Assembly: GCF_001921215.1 (NCBI RefSeq)
Contig: NZ_MSIF01000025.1
Coordinates: forward strand, 1-64,000
Direction of reading: 5' to 3'
DNA from: Actinophytocola xinjiangensis
GTDB taxonomy: Bacteria > Actinomycetota > Actinomycetes > Mycobacteriales > Pseudonocardiaceae
DNA length: 64,000 bases
Shown here: in pieces, positions 16,423-26,400 of the stretch
Layout: each line of letters starts with the position of its first letter
How positions within the stretch are numbered: the stretch's first letter is position 1
Program-made: the position numbers and the translations under genes
The notes under the pieces: model-generated
Databases searched by the model: none
What the model saw: the letters and a program-made list of their open reading frames with translations, nothing else
Told to the model about the DNA's origin: nothing

Positions 16423-17579
16423 CAGACCTTCGCCAGGGCCCCCGACAGGTCCGCCACCAGGTCGTCGACGTGTTCGATGCCGCAGCTGAAGCGGACCAGG
16501 TCGTCGTGCACCCCGGCGGCGGCCCGCGCCTCGGGGGTCATGCCGGCGTGCGAGGTCCGCGCCGGCAGCGTCACCAGCGACTCGATCCCGCCCAGTGACG
16601 GCGCCACCGCCGGCAGGGTCAGCGACGACAGGAACGTCTCCGCCGCCGCGACACCGCCGGCCAGCCGGAAGCTGAGCATGCCGCCGAAACCGCTCAACAG
16701 CTCCGAGGCGACCGCGTGGTCCGGGTGGTCGGCCAGCCCGGGGTAGTTCACCGCCGACACCGTGTCGTTGGCCGACAGGAATTCCGCGAGCGCCAGCGCC
16801 GTCGCGTTCTGCTCACGCACCCGCAGCGCCAGCGTCTTGAGCCCCCTGGCCAGCAGGAACCCGGCGTGCGGGTCCAGCGTGCCGCCGTAGATGTTCAGTG
16901 TCCGCCGCACGCTGTCGACCAGCTCCGTCGAGCCGGCGACCGAGCCGGCGACCAGGTCGGAGTGGCCGTTGAGGTACTTCGTCGCGCTGTGGAAGACCAG
17001 GTCGAAGCCGGCGGCGAGCGGCCGGAAGTTGACGGGGCTCGCGAACGTGTTGTCGACCACGCTGACCAGGCCGGACGCCTTCGCGAACGCCACCAGCTCG
17101 GGCAGCCGGCCGACCCGCATCAGCGGGTTGGTGATCGTCTCGACCAGCACCGCCTTCGTGTTCGGGCGGCGCGCGGCCTCCCACGACGACGGGTCGTGCG
17201 GGTCGATGACCGTGTACTCCCAGCCCAGCCGGTCCGCGTGCTTGGCCAGGAAGTCGTGAGTTCCGCCATACAGCACGTCGCCGACCAACAGGTGGTCACC
17301 GGCTGCCAGCAGGGTGTGCAGGATCGTGGTGACCGCCGCCATGCCCGAGGCCGTCGCCACCGCCGCCTGGGCGCCCTCCAGTGCCGCCAGCTTGTCGTGC
17401 AGGTAGCGCTGCGACGGGGTCGAGTTCAGCCGCAGGTACTGGATGTCGTGGTAGCTCTCGCCGGGCGCCGAACGGTAGACCGTGCCCTGGTAGATCGGGA
17501 AAACGACCGAGCCGTCCGGATCGGACACCTGCTCGCCGGCGTGTACCGCGAGGGTCTCCATCCGCGCGTCGTCCTGCAC
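16422..17579 (-). CDS. Cys/Met-metabolism PLP enzyme (cystathionine gamma-synthase/lyase type)
   Basis: About 385 residues with the family hallmarks: RYLHDKLAALEGAQAAVATASGMAA, VDNTFASPVNFRPLAAGFDLVFHSATKYLNGHSD with the PLP lysine in SATKYL, and GGIESLVTLPARTSH near the end. The enzymes carry out gamma-replacement or elimination on cystathionine, O-acyl-homoserine or methionine. The GTG at 17579 is preferred because GAGGAGG precedes it by five bases. It may be ordinary sulfur metabolism rather than part of the cluster. Its 3' end abuts the DnaA-box-like sites. Confidence 0.88.
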   Translation of the reverse strand: MQDDARMETLAVHAGEQVSDPDGSVVFPIYQGTVYRSAPGESYHDIQYLRLNSTPSQRYLHDKLAALEGAQAAVATASGMAAVTTILHTLLAAGDHLLVGDVLYGGTHDFLAKHADRLGWEYTVIDPHDPSSWEAARRPNTKAVLVETITNPLMRVGRLPELVAFAKASGLVSVVDNTFASPVNFRPLAAGFDLVFHSATKYLNGHSDLVAGSVAGSTELVDSVRRTLNIYGGTLDPHAGFLLARGLKTLALRVREQNATALALAEFLSANDTVSAVNYPGLADHPDHAVASELLSGFGGMLSFRLAGGVAAAETFLSSLTLPAVAPSLGGIESLVTLPARTSHAGMTPEARAAAGVHDDLVRFSCGIEHVDDLVADLSGALAKV

Positions 17580-17727
17580 TCGAACCTCCTCGTCGCCGCT
17601 GCTCACCGGCTCAGCCTACGTCGCGGTCGGGTCCGTGCCGACCGGTCGCGTTGCTCGGGCTTCGAGGGGGAATTGCGCAAATCGACCTAGCGTCGCCGGC
17701 AGACATCCAGGTGGAAAGGAACCTCCC

Positions 17728-18705
17728 ATGGCGACAGAATCCGCCGGCCCACTGGGGCGCGAGGAACTGATCGAGGCCTACCGGGTCATGCGGACCATCC
17801 GCGCCTTCGAGGAGCGGGTGCACACCGAGTTCGGGACCGGGGAGCTGCCCGGCGCGGTGCACCTGTACGCCGGGCAGGAGGCCGTCGCCGCCGGGGTGTG
17901 CGGCGCGCTGACCGAGGGCGACTACATCGCCAGCACCCACCGCGGCCACGGGCACGCCATCGCCAAGGGCTGCGACATCAACGCCATGATGCGCGAGCTG
18001 TACGGCAAGGCCGGCGGCTCGTGCAACGGCAAGGGCGGCTCGATGCACATCGCCGACTTCGAGCGCGGCATGCTCGGCGCCAACGGGGTCGCGGCCGGCG
18101 GGGCGCCGCTGGCGTGCGGGTCGGCGCTGACCGCCAAGGTGCTGGAGCGCCCGCACGTGTCGGTCGCGTTCGTCGGTGACGGCGCCGCCAACCAGGGGTC
18201 GTTCGCCGAGTCGCTGAACCTGGCCACCGTCTGGCAGCTGCCGGTGGTGTTCGTCGTCGAGGACAACGGCTACGCCCAGGCCACCGGCACCCGCTACCAC
18301 CTGCGCGGCCTCGACGTCGCCCGGCGCGCGGAGGCCTACGGGATGCCGGCGGTGGTGGTCGACGGCACCGACTACTTCGCCGTGCGGGCCGCCGCCGACG
18401 AGGCCGTCAAGCGGGCCCGCGACGGGGGCGGGCCCTCGCTCATCGAGTGCCAGGCCGGCCGGTTCTTCGGCCACATGGAGGGCTTCGACCAGCAGGGCTA
18501 CCGGGGCGAGGGCGAGGTCGAGCGGCTGCGCGCCGACGCCGACTGCCTCGTCCGGTTCGCCGCCGCGTCCGCGCTGAGCACCGAGCAGTTGGCGGAGGTC
18601 GACGTGACGGTCGACGCGGCCGTCGAGGTCGCCGTCGCCGACGCCAAGGCCGCGCCGGTGCCCGAGCTGTCCGAGCTGTTGACCGACGTCTACGTGTCCT
18701 ACTGA
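17728..18705 (+). CDS. thiamine-diphosphate-dependent 2-oxoacid dehydrogenase E1 alpha-like subunit
   Basis: A 325-residue E1 alpha protein of the acetoin/pyruvate dehydrogenase type. It shows YAGQEAVAAGVCGAL, STHRGHGHAIAKG, GKGGSMHIADF and the ThDP/Mg motif starting VGDGAANQG (GDG at 150-152) and ending VVEDN. The ATG at 17728 has a GAAAGGA ribosome site. The beta subunit follows after 20 bases, but no E2 or E3 gene is present. Known E1 pairs without E2 attach two-carbon branches to sugars (avilamycin, aldgamycin-type pathways), so a carboligase role is possible. Confidence 0.85.
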   Translation: MATESAGPLGREELIEAYRVMRTIRAFEERVHTEFGTGELPGAVHLYAGQEAVAAGVCGALTEGDYIASTHRGHGHAIAKGCDINAMMRELYGKAGGSCNGKGGSMHIADFERGMLGANGVAAGGAPLACGSALTAKVLERPHVSVAFVGDGAANQGSFAESLNLATVWQLPVVFVVEDNGYAQATGTRYHLRGLDVARRAEAYGMPAVVVDGTDYFAVRAAADEAVKRARDGGGPSLIECQAGRFFGHMEGFDQQGYRGEGEVERLRADADCLVRFAAASALSTEQLAEVDVTVDAAVEVAVADAKAAPVPELSELLTDVYVSY

Positions 18706-18725
18706 AGACCCGGGAGCGAACAGAG

Positions 18726-19757
18726 ATGACCCAGTCACCGCGAGTGCTGTCCTACCTGGACGCACTGAACGAGGCGTTGGCGCTGGAGATGGCCGCCGAC
18801 CCGTCGGTCGTGGTCTTCGGCGAGGACAACGTCGGCGGCCACGGCTGCGACGGCACCATGGGCCACGCCTGGGGCCCGACCCGTGGCCTGCACAACCAGT
18901 TCCCCAAGCAGATCTTCGACGCGCCGATCACCGAGGCGGCGTTCGTCGGCGCCGCCGTCGGCGCGGCGGCCACCGGTCTGCGGCCGGTCGCCGACCTGCT
19001 GTTCGTCGACTTCGCCGGGGTGTGCTTCGACCAGATCCTCAACCAGGCGGCGAAGTTGCGTTACATGGTGGGCGGCAAGGCGAAGGTGCCGATGGTGCTG
19101 CGCGCCATGTGGGGCACCGGGATGCGCCGGGGCGCCCAGCACTCCCAGGCGCTGTACTCGCTGTTCACCCACATCCCCGGCCTGAAGGTGGTGGCGCCGT
19201 CGAACCCGGTGGACGCCAAGGGGCTGCTCGCCTCGGCCATCCAGGACGACGACCCGGTGATCTTCTTCGAGCACAAGCTGCTGTACTTCGGCAGCCGGGG
19301 CGTCGTCCCCGAGGAGCGGTACACCATCCCGATCGGCGAGGCCAAGGTCGTCCGCGAGGGCGGTGACGTGACGATCGTGGCGGTCGGCCGGATGGTCAAC
19401 GAGGCTCTCGGCGCGGCCGAGAAGCTTGCGGCGGAAGGCATCCAGGCGGAGGTCATCGACCCGCGCACGCTCTCGCCGTTCGACTTCGACACCGTGTACG
19501 CCAGCGTGGAGAAGACCAGCCGGCTGGTCGTGGTGGACGAGTCGAGCCCGCGCTGCTCGATCGCCACCGACATCGCCGGCACGGTCGCCGAGAACCGGTT
19601 CGCGTCGCTGTCGGCGGCGGTGCGCACCGTCACCGGCCCGCACGCGCCGGTGCCGTTCAGCCCGGTGCTGGAGGACGCGTTCGCGCCCAACGCCGACAAG
19701 ATCGTCGACGCTGTTCGTTCCACCCTCCCGAGTTCCGTCATCAGCAAGGCATCCTGA
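18726..19757 (+). CDS. 2-oxoacid dehydrogenase E1 beta-like subunit
   Basis: A 343-residue transketolase-like beta subunit. VVFGEDNVGGHG carries the catalytic Glu that activates ThDP. Further family blocks are FDAPITEAAFVGAAVGAAATGLRPV, GGKAKVPMVLRAMWG and DDPVIFFEHKLLY, and the C-terminal domain contains VIDPRTLSPFD. It forms the active heterotetramer with the alpha subunit upstream. It is followed in the same operon by a SnoaL-like protein (nine bases) and an FAD monooxygenase, tying the E1 pair to secondary metabolism rather than central carbon flow (inference). Confidence 0.85.
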   Translation: MTQSPRVLSYLDALNEALALEMAADPSVVVFGEDNVGGHGCDGTMGHAWGPTRGLHNQFPKQIFDAPITEAAFVGAAVGAAATGLRPVADLLFVDFAGVCFDQILNQAAKLRYMVGGKAKVPMVLRAMWGTGMRRGAQHSQALYSLFTHIPGLKVVAPSNPVDAKGLLASAIQDDDPVIFFEHKLLYFGSRGVVPEERYTIPIGEAKVVREGGDVTIVAVGRMVNEALGAAEKLAAEGIQAEVIDPRTLSPFDFDTVYASVEKTSRLVVVDESSPRCSIATDIAGTVAENRFASLSAAVRTVTGPHAPVPFSPVLEDAFAPNADKIVDAVRSTLPSSVISKAS

Positions 19758-19766
19758 GGAGTTGAC

Positions 19767-20162
19767 ATGTCCGACCACCCCAACGTTCAGCTGATGGAGA
19801 AGGTGTACGCCTCGTTCGGCGTCGGCGACGTCGAGACCGCGGCCACCTACTGGCACGAGGACTCGGTGCACCACTACCCCGGGCGCAACCCGCTGTCCGG
19901 TGAGCACGTCGGCATCAAGGACTCCACGGCCTTCGCCAACAAGATGTGGGAGCTGACCGAGGGCAAGATGCGGATGGACGTCGCCGAGATCGGCGGCAGC
20001 GACAACCACGCCTTCGCCATCCTGCACACCCGCTACGAGCGCAAGGGCCGCGTGCTGGAGATGCCGTTCATCAACGTGGCGCGCATCGTCGACGGGAAGA
20101 TCAAGGAGTTCTGGACCTACCCGAACGACCAGTACGCCGTCGACGAGTTCTGGAACGCGTGA
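19767..20162 (+). CDS. SnoaL-like / NTF2-fold protein
   Basis: A 131-residue alpha+beta barrel protein: VQLMEKVYASFGVGDVETAATYWHEDSVHHYPGRNPLSGEHVGIKD... RIVDGKIKEFWTYPNDQYAVDEFW. SnoaL-fold enzymes act as cyclases, hydroxylase partners or isomerases on small polyketides. It has a strong ribosome site (GAGGAG) and sits between the E1 beta gene and an FAD monooxygenase two bases downstream, so these four genes are one operon. The exact reaction is unknown. Confidence 0.82.
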   Translation: MSDHPNVQLMEKVYASFGVGDVETAATYWHEDSVHHYPGRNPLSGEHVGIKDSTAFANKMWELTEGKMRMDVAEIGGSDNHAFAILHTRYERKGRVLEMPFINVARIVDGKIKEFWTYPNDQYAVDEFWNA

Positions 20163-20164
20163 GC

Positions 20165-21598
20165 ATGAAGGTCATCGCTGTTGGTGGCAGCGTCACGGGG
20201 CTCGCCGCGGCGGCCGCCCTGGCCGACGCCGGCCACGAGGTGCTGGTGCTGGAACGGGAAGCCGCCGCCCCGCCGTCCACATTGGACGAGGCGGCGGATG
20301 GGTGGGCGCGGCCGACGGTGCCGCAGGCCGCGCACTCGCACGCCTTCGGGTCGCGGGGCACGAACCTGCTGCGCGACCGGCTGCCCGACGTCTACGAGGA
20401 CCTGCTCGGCGCGGGCACCGGCAGGGTCAACCTGGCCGACTCGCCGCCGCCGATGCTCGGCGACTTCGCGCGTGAGCCGGCCGACGACGACCTCAACATG
20501 CTGACCGTGCGGCGCTCGGTGTTCGAGTGGGTGCTGCGGGCGCGGGCGCTGTCGCGGCCGGGCGTGTCGGTGCGGACCGGTGCGACCGTGCGCGGCCTGG
20601 TCACCGGTGAGGGCCGGGTGACCGGCGTGCGGCTGGCCGACGGCACCGAGCTGAGCGCCGACCTGGTGCTGGACACCAGCGGGCGCAAGACCGACGCGCC
20701 GAAGTGGCTGGCGACGGCCGGGCTGCCGGTGCCCGAGCAGACCAGCGAGAGCTGCCGGATCACCTACTACACCCGCTACTACCGCCGGTTGACCCCGGCG
20801 CCGCCCGGGCCGCTCAACCGCGGCTTCGGCGCGGGCGGGCTGTGGGACAGCTACACGGCGGTCCTGTTCCTGGGCGACGGCGACACGTTCTCCATCTCGC
20901 TGGGCGTGCTGCCCGACGACAAGGAGATGAAGTCGCTGCGCGAGGAGGAGGCGTTCACCGCCGCGATCCGGGCCACCCCGCTGCTCGCGGGCTGGGTCGC
21001 GCCGGGCAACTCCGAGCCGATCTCGCCGGTGTACGCGATGGGCGGGCTGGACAACAGCTCGCGCCTGGCCGACCCGGCCGGCGACCTGCCCGTCGGCTTC
21101 TACGGCCTGGGTGACGCGGTGTGCACGACCAACCCGGCCTACGGTCGGGGCGTGTCGCTGGCGCTGGCGCACGTGTTCGAGCTGGTCGACCTGCTGGCCG
21201 CGCACCCGACGGTGGACCGGGCGCAGGCCGCGCGGTTCGCCGGGGCCAGCAAGGGTCTGCTCGCGCCGTGGCTGGGCGAGTCGATCGCCAACGACCGTGG
21301 TCGGGCCGGCCTGTGGGCGGCGACCGTGGCCGGTGAGCGGCCGCAGATGCCGCCGCCGGGCATCGTCACCTTCGGCACCGCCGTCGCGGCGTCCACCAAG
21401 GACGCCCAGGTGTGGCGGCGGGTGGCGCAGGTGATGATGTCGCTGGTGTCGCCGGCCGAGCTGTACGCCAACGACGAGATCACCGAGCGGGTCGGCCGGG
21501 CGCTCGCGGGCGGTCCGCCCCCGCAGCTGCCCGGTGCCAGCCGCGCGGACCTGGTCGCCGCCGTGCGCGGGGCCACCGCCGGCCAGCAGGCCGCCTGA
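20165..21598 (+). CDS. FAD-dependent aromatic-hydroxylase/halogenase-like oxidoreductase
   Basis: A 477-residue flavoprotein. The N-terminal nucleotide-binding loop is GGSVTGLAAAAALADAGHEVLVLERE, the family GxGxxG with variations; an FAD-binding GxD block follows near GLGDAVCTTNPAYGRGVSLALAHVFEL (about residue 318 on). The middle TYYTRYYRRL is characteristic of uncharacterised actinobacterial oxidoreductases. No W-x-W-x-I-P halogenase motif is seen, so hydroxylation or oxidation is more likely than halogenation. The start ATG is two bases after the SnoaL stop. The substrate may be the aromatic PKS product (inference). Confidence 0.8.
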   Translation: MKVIAVGGSVTGLAAAAALADAGHEVLVLEREAAAPPSTLDEAADGWARPTVPQAAHSHAFGSRGTNLLRDRLPDVYEDLLGAGTGRVNLADSPPPMLGDFAREPADDDLNMLTVRRSVFEWVLRARALSRPGVSVRTGATVRGLVTGEGRVTGVRLADGTELSADLVLDTSGRKTDAPKWLATAGLPVPEQTSESCRITYYTRYYRRLTPAPPGPLNRGFGAGGLWDSYTAVLFLGDGDTFSISLGVLPDDKEMKSLREEEAFTAAIRATPLLAGWVAPGNSEPISPVYAMGGLDNSSRLADPAGDLPVGFYGLGDAVCTTNPAYGRGVSLALAHVFELVDLLAAHPTVDRAQAARFAGASKGLLAPWLGESIANDRGRAGLWAATVAGERPQMPPPGIVTFGTAVAASTKDAQVWRRVAQVMMSLVSPAELYANDEITERVGRALAGGPPPQLPGASRADLVAAVRGATAGQQAA

Positions 21599-21610
21599 TC
21601 CATTCATCCG

Positions 21611-21642
21611 CCCGTGGCACCCCGGAGCCGGGGTGCCACGGG
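21611..21642 (+). terminator. hairpin terminator after the FAD monooxygenase gene
   Basis: A perfect 14-bp stem (CCCGTGGCACCCCG / CGGGGTGCCACGGG) with a four-base loop, 13 bases after the stop codon. It lacks a T-run, as usual in high-GC actinomycetes. It separates the E1/SnoaL/FAD operon from the next gene, whose ATG lies 26 bases beyond, so it may attenuate rather than end transcription. Confidence 0.7.
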
Positions 21643-21667
21643 CGTCCGCGCGAACAGGAGAGAACGT

Positions 21668-22303
21668 ATGCGGCTGGCCGTGTTCGGCGCGACCGGAGGA
21701 ACCGGGCGCGCGGTGATCTCACAGGCGCTGGAGGCCGGCGACAAGGTGACGGCGCTGGCCCGCAACCCCGCCGACCTGGCGGAGTTCGGCGAGGCCGTCA
21801 CCGTCGTCGGCGGCGACGTCCTCGACCCGGCGGCGGTCGGCGAGGCGGTGGCCGGCGCGCAGGTGGTGATCTCCGCGCTGGGCATCGGCATGCACCGCCA
21901 CGCCACCACCGTGTACTCCCAGGGGACGGCGAACATCATCGCCGCGATGCGCGCCGAGGGCGCCGAGCGGCTGCTGGTGGTGTCGACGTCGTCGCTGGAA
22001 CCGCCCTCGCCCAAACAGTTCGCCGAGTGGTTCCTGTCGAAGTTCCTGCTGCACCGGATCCTCGCCAAGCCGTACGCGGACATGGCCCTGATGGAACGCC
22101 ACGTCCGCGAGTCCGATGTGGACTGGACGCTGGTGCGGGCGGCGCGGCTGACGAAGGGCCCACTGACCGGCGTCCACCGCGCCGCCGTCAACGAGAAACT
22201 CCGCGGCTGCTGGTCGATCTCCCGCACCGACGTCGCCCACTACCTGCTGCTGCACGCCACCGACGCGGAGGTCTCCCGCGCCACCGTGGAGATCGCCTAC
22301 TGA
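21668..22303 (+). CDS. NAD(P)-binding NmrA/atypical SDR protein
   Basis: A 211-residue Rossmann protein: MRLAVFGATGGTGRAVISQALEAGDKVTALARNP, then GGDVLDPAAVGEAVAGAQVVISALG. This is the flavin-reductase/NmrA-like class, lacking the classical Tyr-x-x-x-Lys pair. LVVSTSSLEPPSPKQFAEWFLSKF and DVDWTLVRAARL match the C-terminal pattern. Such proteins serve as redox sensors or reductases. It is convergent with the next small gene. Confidence 0.78.
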   Translation: MRLAVFGATGGTGRAVISQALEAGDKVTALARNPADLAEFGEAVTVVGGDVLDPAAVGEAVAGAQVVISALGIGMHRHATTVYSQGTANIIAAMRAEGAERLLVVSTSSLEPPSPKQFAEWFLSKFLLHRILAKPYADMALMERHVRESDVDWTLVRAARLTKGPLTGVHRAAVNEKLRGCWSISRTDVAHYLLLHATDAEVSRATVEIAY

Positions 22304-22306
22304 GGG

Positions 22307-22696
22307 TCAGTCCGCCGTCGGGGGGCGGCCCGGCGGCGGGCCGAGCGGGCCGGACAGGTGGCAGTGCGCGATCTGCCAGCTGGTGTCGGCCTTCGCGAGT
22401 ACCAGCGTCAGCCGGAAATCGCCGTTGGCGGGGTGGCCGTTGTAGCTACCCTCCTGTGTGGACGCCGCGAGCACGACGGCGGTGTCGCCGTACTCGCGGA
22501 CGAGCACGTCACCGAGGTCGAACGCGGTGGGTCGCAACGCGCCGGAGCGGTAGCGGCCGATCCACTGTTCCTTGGTGAGCACGAAACCCAGCGGTCCGAC
22601 GCCCCGGAAGTCGTCGGTCAGCAGAACCTCGAGTGAGTCGGAGTCCCCCTTCGCCTCGGCGCTCGCGAACCGTTCGATCGTCTCGGAAACACTCAT
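22307..22696 (-). CDS. NTF2-like / DUF4440-type protein
   Basis: A 129-residue NTF2-fold protein: ETIERFASAEAKGDSDSLEVLLTDDFRGVGPLGFVLTKEQWIGRYRSGAL... GDTAVVLAASTQEGSYNGHPANGDFRLTLVLAKADTSWQIAHCHLSG. The group includes steroid-isomerase-like enzymes and ligand-binding proteins. It ends in a Pro/Gly-rich tail. It stands alone on this strand, convergent with the NmrA-like gene and divergent from a membrane protein gene 90 bases away. The substrate is unknown. Confidence 0.75.
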   Translation of the reverse strand: MSVSETIERFASAEAKGDSDSLEVLLTDDFRGVGPLGFVLTKEQWIGRYRSGALRPTAFDLGDVLVREYGDTAVVLAASTQEGSYNGHPANGDFRLTLVLAKADTSWQIAHCHLSGPLGPPPGRPPTAD

Positions 22697-22786
22697 GACC
22701 CAACCATACTGTCGATTCTCTCGCGGGGCACTCGACGGCAGATCGGGAAATCACTGCCCGAACCCGGCCGGATCTACCATCATCCA

Positions 22787-23452
22787 ATGACGACAACGGT
22801 TTCCCGGCCGACCGACACCTCGGTCGCCGCTCCCGCCGTGGTGACCGCCGGGTTGTTCGTCGCGAGTCTGCTCGCCGGGCTGTTCGCCGCCGGGGCGGTC
22901 TACACCTCGCCGTTCACCGACGACGCCGACATCGCCGCCTTCTACGCCGCGCATCCCACGCTGGTGTCCTGGGTCGGGTTCCTCCAGTTCGGCACCGGGC
23001 TCGCGCTCGCCGTGTGCACCGCCACCCTGGTCACCCGGCTGCGCGGGCTCGCCCCGGGACTGCCGGGGCCGATCGGGGTCGCGTCGGCCGGCGGGCTGGT
23101 GGCGGCGGTGTTCCTGGCGCTCAACGGGGTCGTGCAGTGGGTGATGGCCCACCCGGGGGTGACCGCCGAGCCGGCGGTGCGCCGCGCCCTGCACCACCTG
23201 TACTTCGCGCTCGGCGGGTTCGCGCACGTCGCGGCGGCGGCGTTGCTGGTGGGGGCGGTGAGCCTGGTGGCGTTGCGAACCGGGCTGCTGCCGGGGTGGC
23301 TGTCGGCGACCGGCCTGGTGATCGCGGGGGTGTCGGTCGCCTCCAGTCTCACGTTCGTGGCCGAGGCGGTGACCGTGCTGATCCCGGTCGGCCGGTTCGC
23401 CGCGTTGCTGTGGCTGGTAGCGGTCGGGTTCCTGGTGCCGCGCCGAACCTGA
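22787..23452 (+). CDS. integral membrane protein, DUF4386-like
   Basis: A 221-residue membrane protein with about six hydrophobic segments (AAPAVVTAGLFVASLLAGLF, LVSWVGFLQFGTGLALAVCT, GLVAAVFLALNGVVQWVM, FAHVAAAALLVGAVSLVAL and others). The motif DDADIAAFYAAHP between the first two helices is common in DUF4386-type proteins. It lies 31 bases upstream of the PKS gene on the same strand, so co-transcription is possible. Its function is unknown. Confidence 0.65.
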   Translation: MTTTVSRPTDTSVAAPAVVTAGLFVASLLAGLFAAGAVYTSPFTDDADIAAFYAAHPTLVSWVGFLQFGTGLALAVCTATLVTRLRGLAPGLPGPIGVASAGGLVAAVFLALNGVVQWVMAHPGVTAEPAVRRALHHLYFALGGFAHVAAAALLVGAVSLVALRTGLLPGWLSATGLVIAGVSVASSLTFVAEAVTVLIPVGRFAALLWLVAVGFLVPRRT

Positions 23453-23483
23453 GGTTCCTTGCCGGTCGGGACTGGCGACCGAT

Positions 23484-26400
23484 GTGGGCGGGACGTCCCA
23501 AACGGATGATCGAGGCGTGGAGAACTCTCGGGAAGACCCGCGCGACGCGATAGCCATCATCGGAATGGGGTGTCGGCTGCCCGGTGGGGTGAACTCGCCG
23601 GAGGCGTTCTGGAACGCGTTGGTCGACGGGCTGGACGCGATCGGCGAGGTGCCGGCCGACCGTTGGGCCCACTACCGCGACGCCAGCCAGGACAACGCCG
23701 CCGCGCTGCGCCGCACGACCGGGCTCGGCGGCTTCGTGTCCGAGGTGGACGGGTTCGACGCGGCCTTCTTCGGGATCTCGCCGCGCGAGGCGGCGCTGAT
23801 GGACCCGCAGCAGCGGATGGCGCTGGAGGTCAGCTGGGAGGCCCTGGAACACGCGGGCATCGTTCCCGGCGCCCTGGCCGGCACCGACACCGGTGTGTTC
23901 GTCGGGGTCAACACCGACGACCACGGGCGGCGGCTGCTGGAGGACCTGCCGCGCATCGAGGCGTGGACGGGCATCGGCTCGTCGATGTGCGCGGTCGCCA
24001 ACCGGGTCTCCTACACCCTCGACCTGCGCGGGCCCAGCCTCGTCGTGGACACGGCGTGCTCGTCGTCGCTGGTGGCGCTGCACCTGGCGTGCCAGAGCCT
24101 GCGGCTGGGCGAGACGCCGGTGGCCATCGCCGGCGGGGTGATGCTGATGCTCGCCCCCGGCCTGACCATGGTCATGGACGCCGCTGGCGCGCTGGCCCCC
24201 GACGGGCGCTCCAAGTCCTTCGACGCGTCGGCCGACGGGTACGGGCGCGGCGAGGGCTGCGGCATGGTCGTGCTCAAACGCCTGGCCGACGCCCGGCGCG
24301 ACGGCGACCGGGTGCTGGCCGTGGTCCGGGGCAGCGCCGTCAACCAGGACGGGCGCACCAACGGCATCATGGCCCCCAGCCGCGAGGCCCAGGAACACAT
24401 GCTGCGCCAGGCCTGCACCCAGGCGGGTGTCACGCCAGAGTCGGTCGACTACGTCGAGGCGCACGGCACCGGCACCCGCGCCGGTGACCCGATCGAGGCC
24501 GGCGCCATCGCCTCGGTCTACGGCGTTGGCCGGCCCGCCGACCGGCCGTGTCTGATCGGCTCGGTGAAGTCCAACATCGGGCACCTGGAGGCGGCGTCGG
24601 GCATCGCCGGCGTGATCAAGGCCGTGTTGGCCATCGAGCACGCCGCCATCCCGCCCAGCCTCAACCTGACCACCCCCAACCCGGACATCCCCTGGCAGGA
24701 CTCCGGGCTGCGGGTGGTCACCGAGCTGACCCGCTGGCCCAGCACCGGCGGGCCGCGCCGCGCCGGGGTGTCCGGCTACGGCTACGGCGGCACGATCGCC
24801 CACCTGGTCCTCGAACAGGCGCCCGGCGCGCGGGCCGTGCCGGCGCCGGACCGGGGGACGGCGCTGCGGGTGTACCCGTTGTCCGGCAACACGGTCGAGG
24901 CCGTGCGGGACTACGCGGCCACGCTGGCCGACCGGCTCACCGCCGACGCCGCGCTGGAACTGGCCGACGTCGCGCACACCCTGGCCGACCGGCGCGCGCA
25001 CCTGACCCACCGCGGCGCCGTGCTGGCCGCCGGCCGCGACGAACTGGTCGCGCGGCTGCGGCAGATCCCGTTGGGTGAGCCGCGTGACGGGCTGGTCACC
25101 GGGCAGGTGCTGGACGGGGCGCGGCGCGGCGCGGTGTGGGTGTTCTCCGGGCACGGGTCGCAGTGGATCGGCATGGGCCGTGAGCTGCTGGGCACCGAGC
25201 CGGAGTTCGGTGCGGTGCTCGACGAGCTGGAGCCGATCTGCCTGGCCGAGCTGGGGGTCTCGCCGCGCCGGGCGCTGCTGGAGGGCGACCTGCTGCACAC
25301 CGACCGCATCCAGCTGTTGATCTTCGCCATGCAGGTGGGGCTGGCCAGGGTGCTGACCGCGCGCGGCCTGGCCCCGGCGGCGGTGCTCGGCCACTCGGTC
25401 GGCGAGATCGCGGCGGCGGTCGTCGGCGGGGTGCTGGACCTGGCCGACGGCGCCCGGCTGATCTGCCGGCGTTCGGCGCTGCTGCGCCGGGTCGCCGGGC
25501 AGGGCGCGATGGCCATGGTGAACCTGCCGTTCGCCGAGGTCCGCGCCCGACTGTCCGATGTGGACGGCGTGGGGGCGGCGATCGCGGCGGCGCCGTCGTC
25601 GACGGTCGTCGCCGGGGACGTCGCCGAGCTGGAGGTGGTGGTCAAGGAGTGGACCGCCGCCGGGCTGCACGTGCAGCGGGTCAACTCCGACGTGGCCTTC
25701 CACAGCCACCACATGGACCCGCTGGTCGGCGACCTCGCCGAGGCCGTCGCCGACCTCGCACCGCGCGCCGGTGCGGTGCCGGTGTACTCGACGTCGCTGG
25801 AGGACCCGCGCGGGCGCGACGTGCGCGACGGCGCCTACTGGGCCGGCAACCTGCGCAACCCGGTGCGCTTCGCCGGCGCCGTGTCGGCGGCGCTGGCCGA
25901 CGGGTACCGCGCGTTCGTCGAGATCGCGCCGCACCCGGTGGTGTCGTACTCGATCAACGAGGTGCTCGCCGCCGAGGGCGTCACCGACGCGGTCGTCGCG
26001 CACACGCTGCGCCGCAACCGGCCAGAACAGGCGTCGCTGCTGACCAACCTGGCCGCGCTGCACTGCCACGGCGTGCCGGTCGACTTCTCCGGCCAGGGCG
26101 GCGGGCTGGTGGAGCTGCCGGTGATCGCCTGGCGCCACCGCGCCCACCGGGTCGACCAGCGGGCCAGTGCGACAGTCCACTCCCGACTGCACGACGTGGA
26201 CGGTCACACGCTGCTCGGCGCGCCGCTGACCGTGCACGGCACCTCGGCCGTGCGGCTGTGGCAGACCTGGCTCGACCTGGACAGCCGGCCCTACCCCGGC
26301 GACCACCCGGTGCAGGGCACCGAGATCGTGCCGGCGGCGGTGCTGCTCACCACGTTCCTCGCCGCCGCCGGCGGGCACGCGCTGGCCGACGTGTCGCTGC

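Noticed and set aside
20165-21598. FAD enzyme as a tryptophan-type halogenase
   Set aside because: No W-x-W-x-I-P motif and no catalytic Lys context were found; a hydroxylase or oxidase is better supported.
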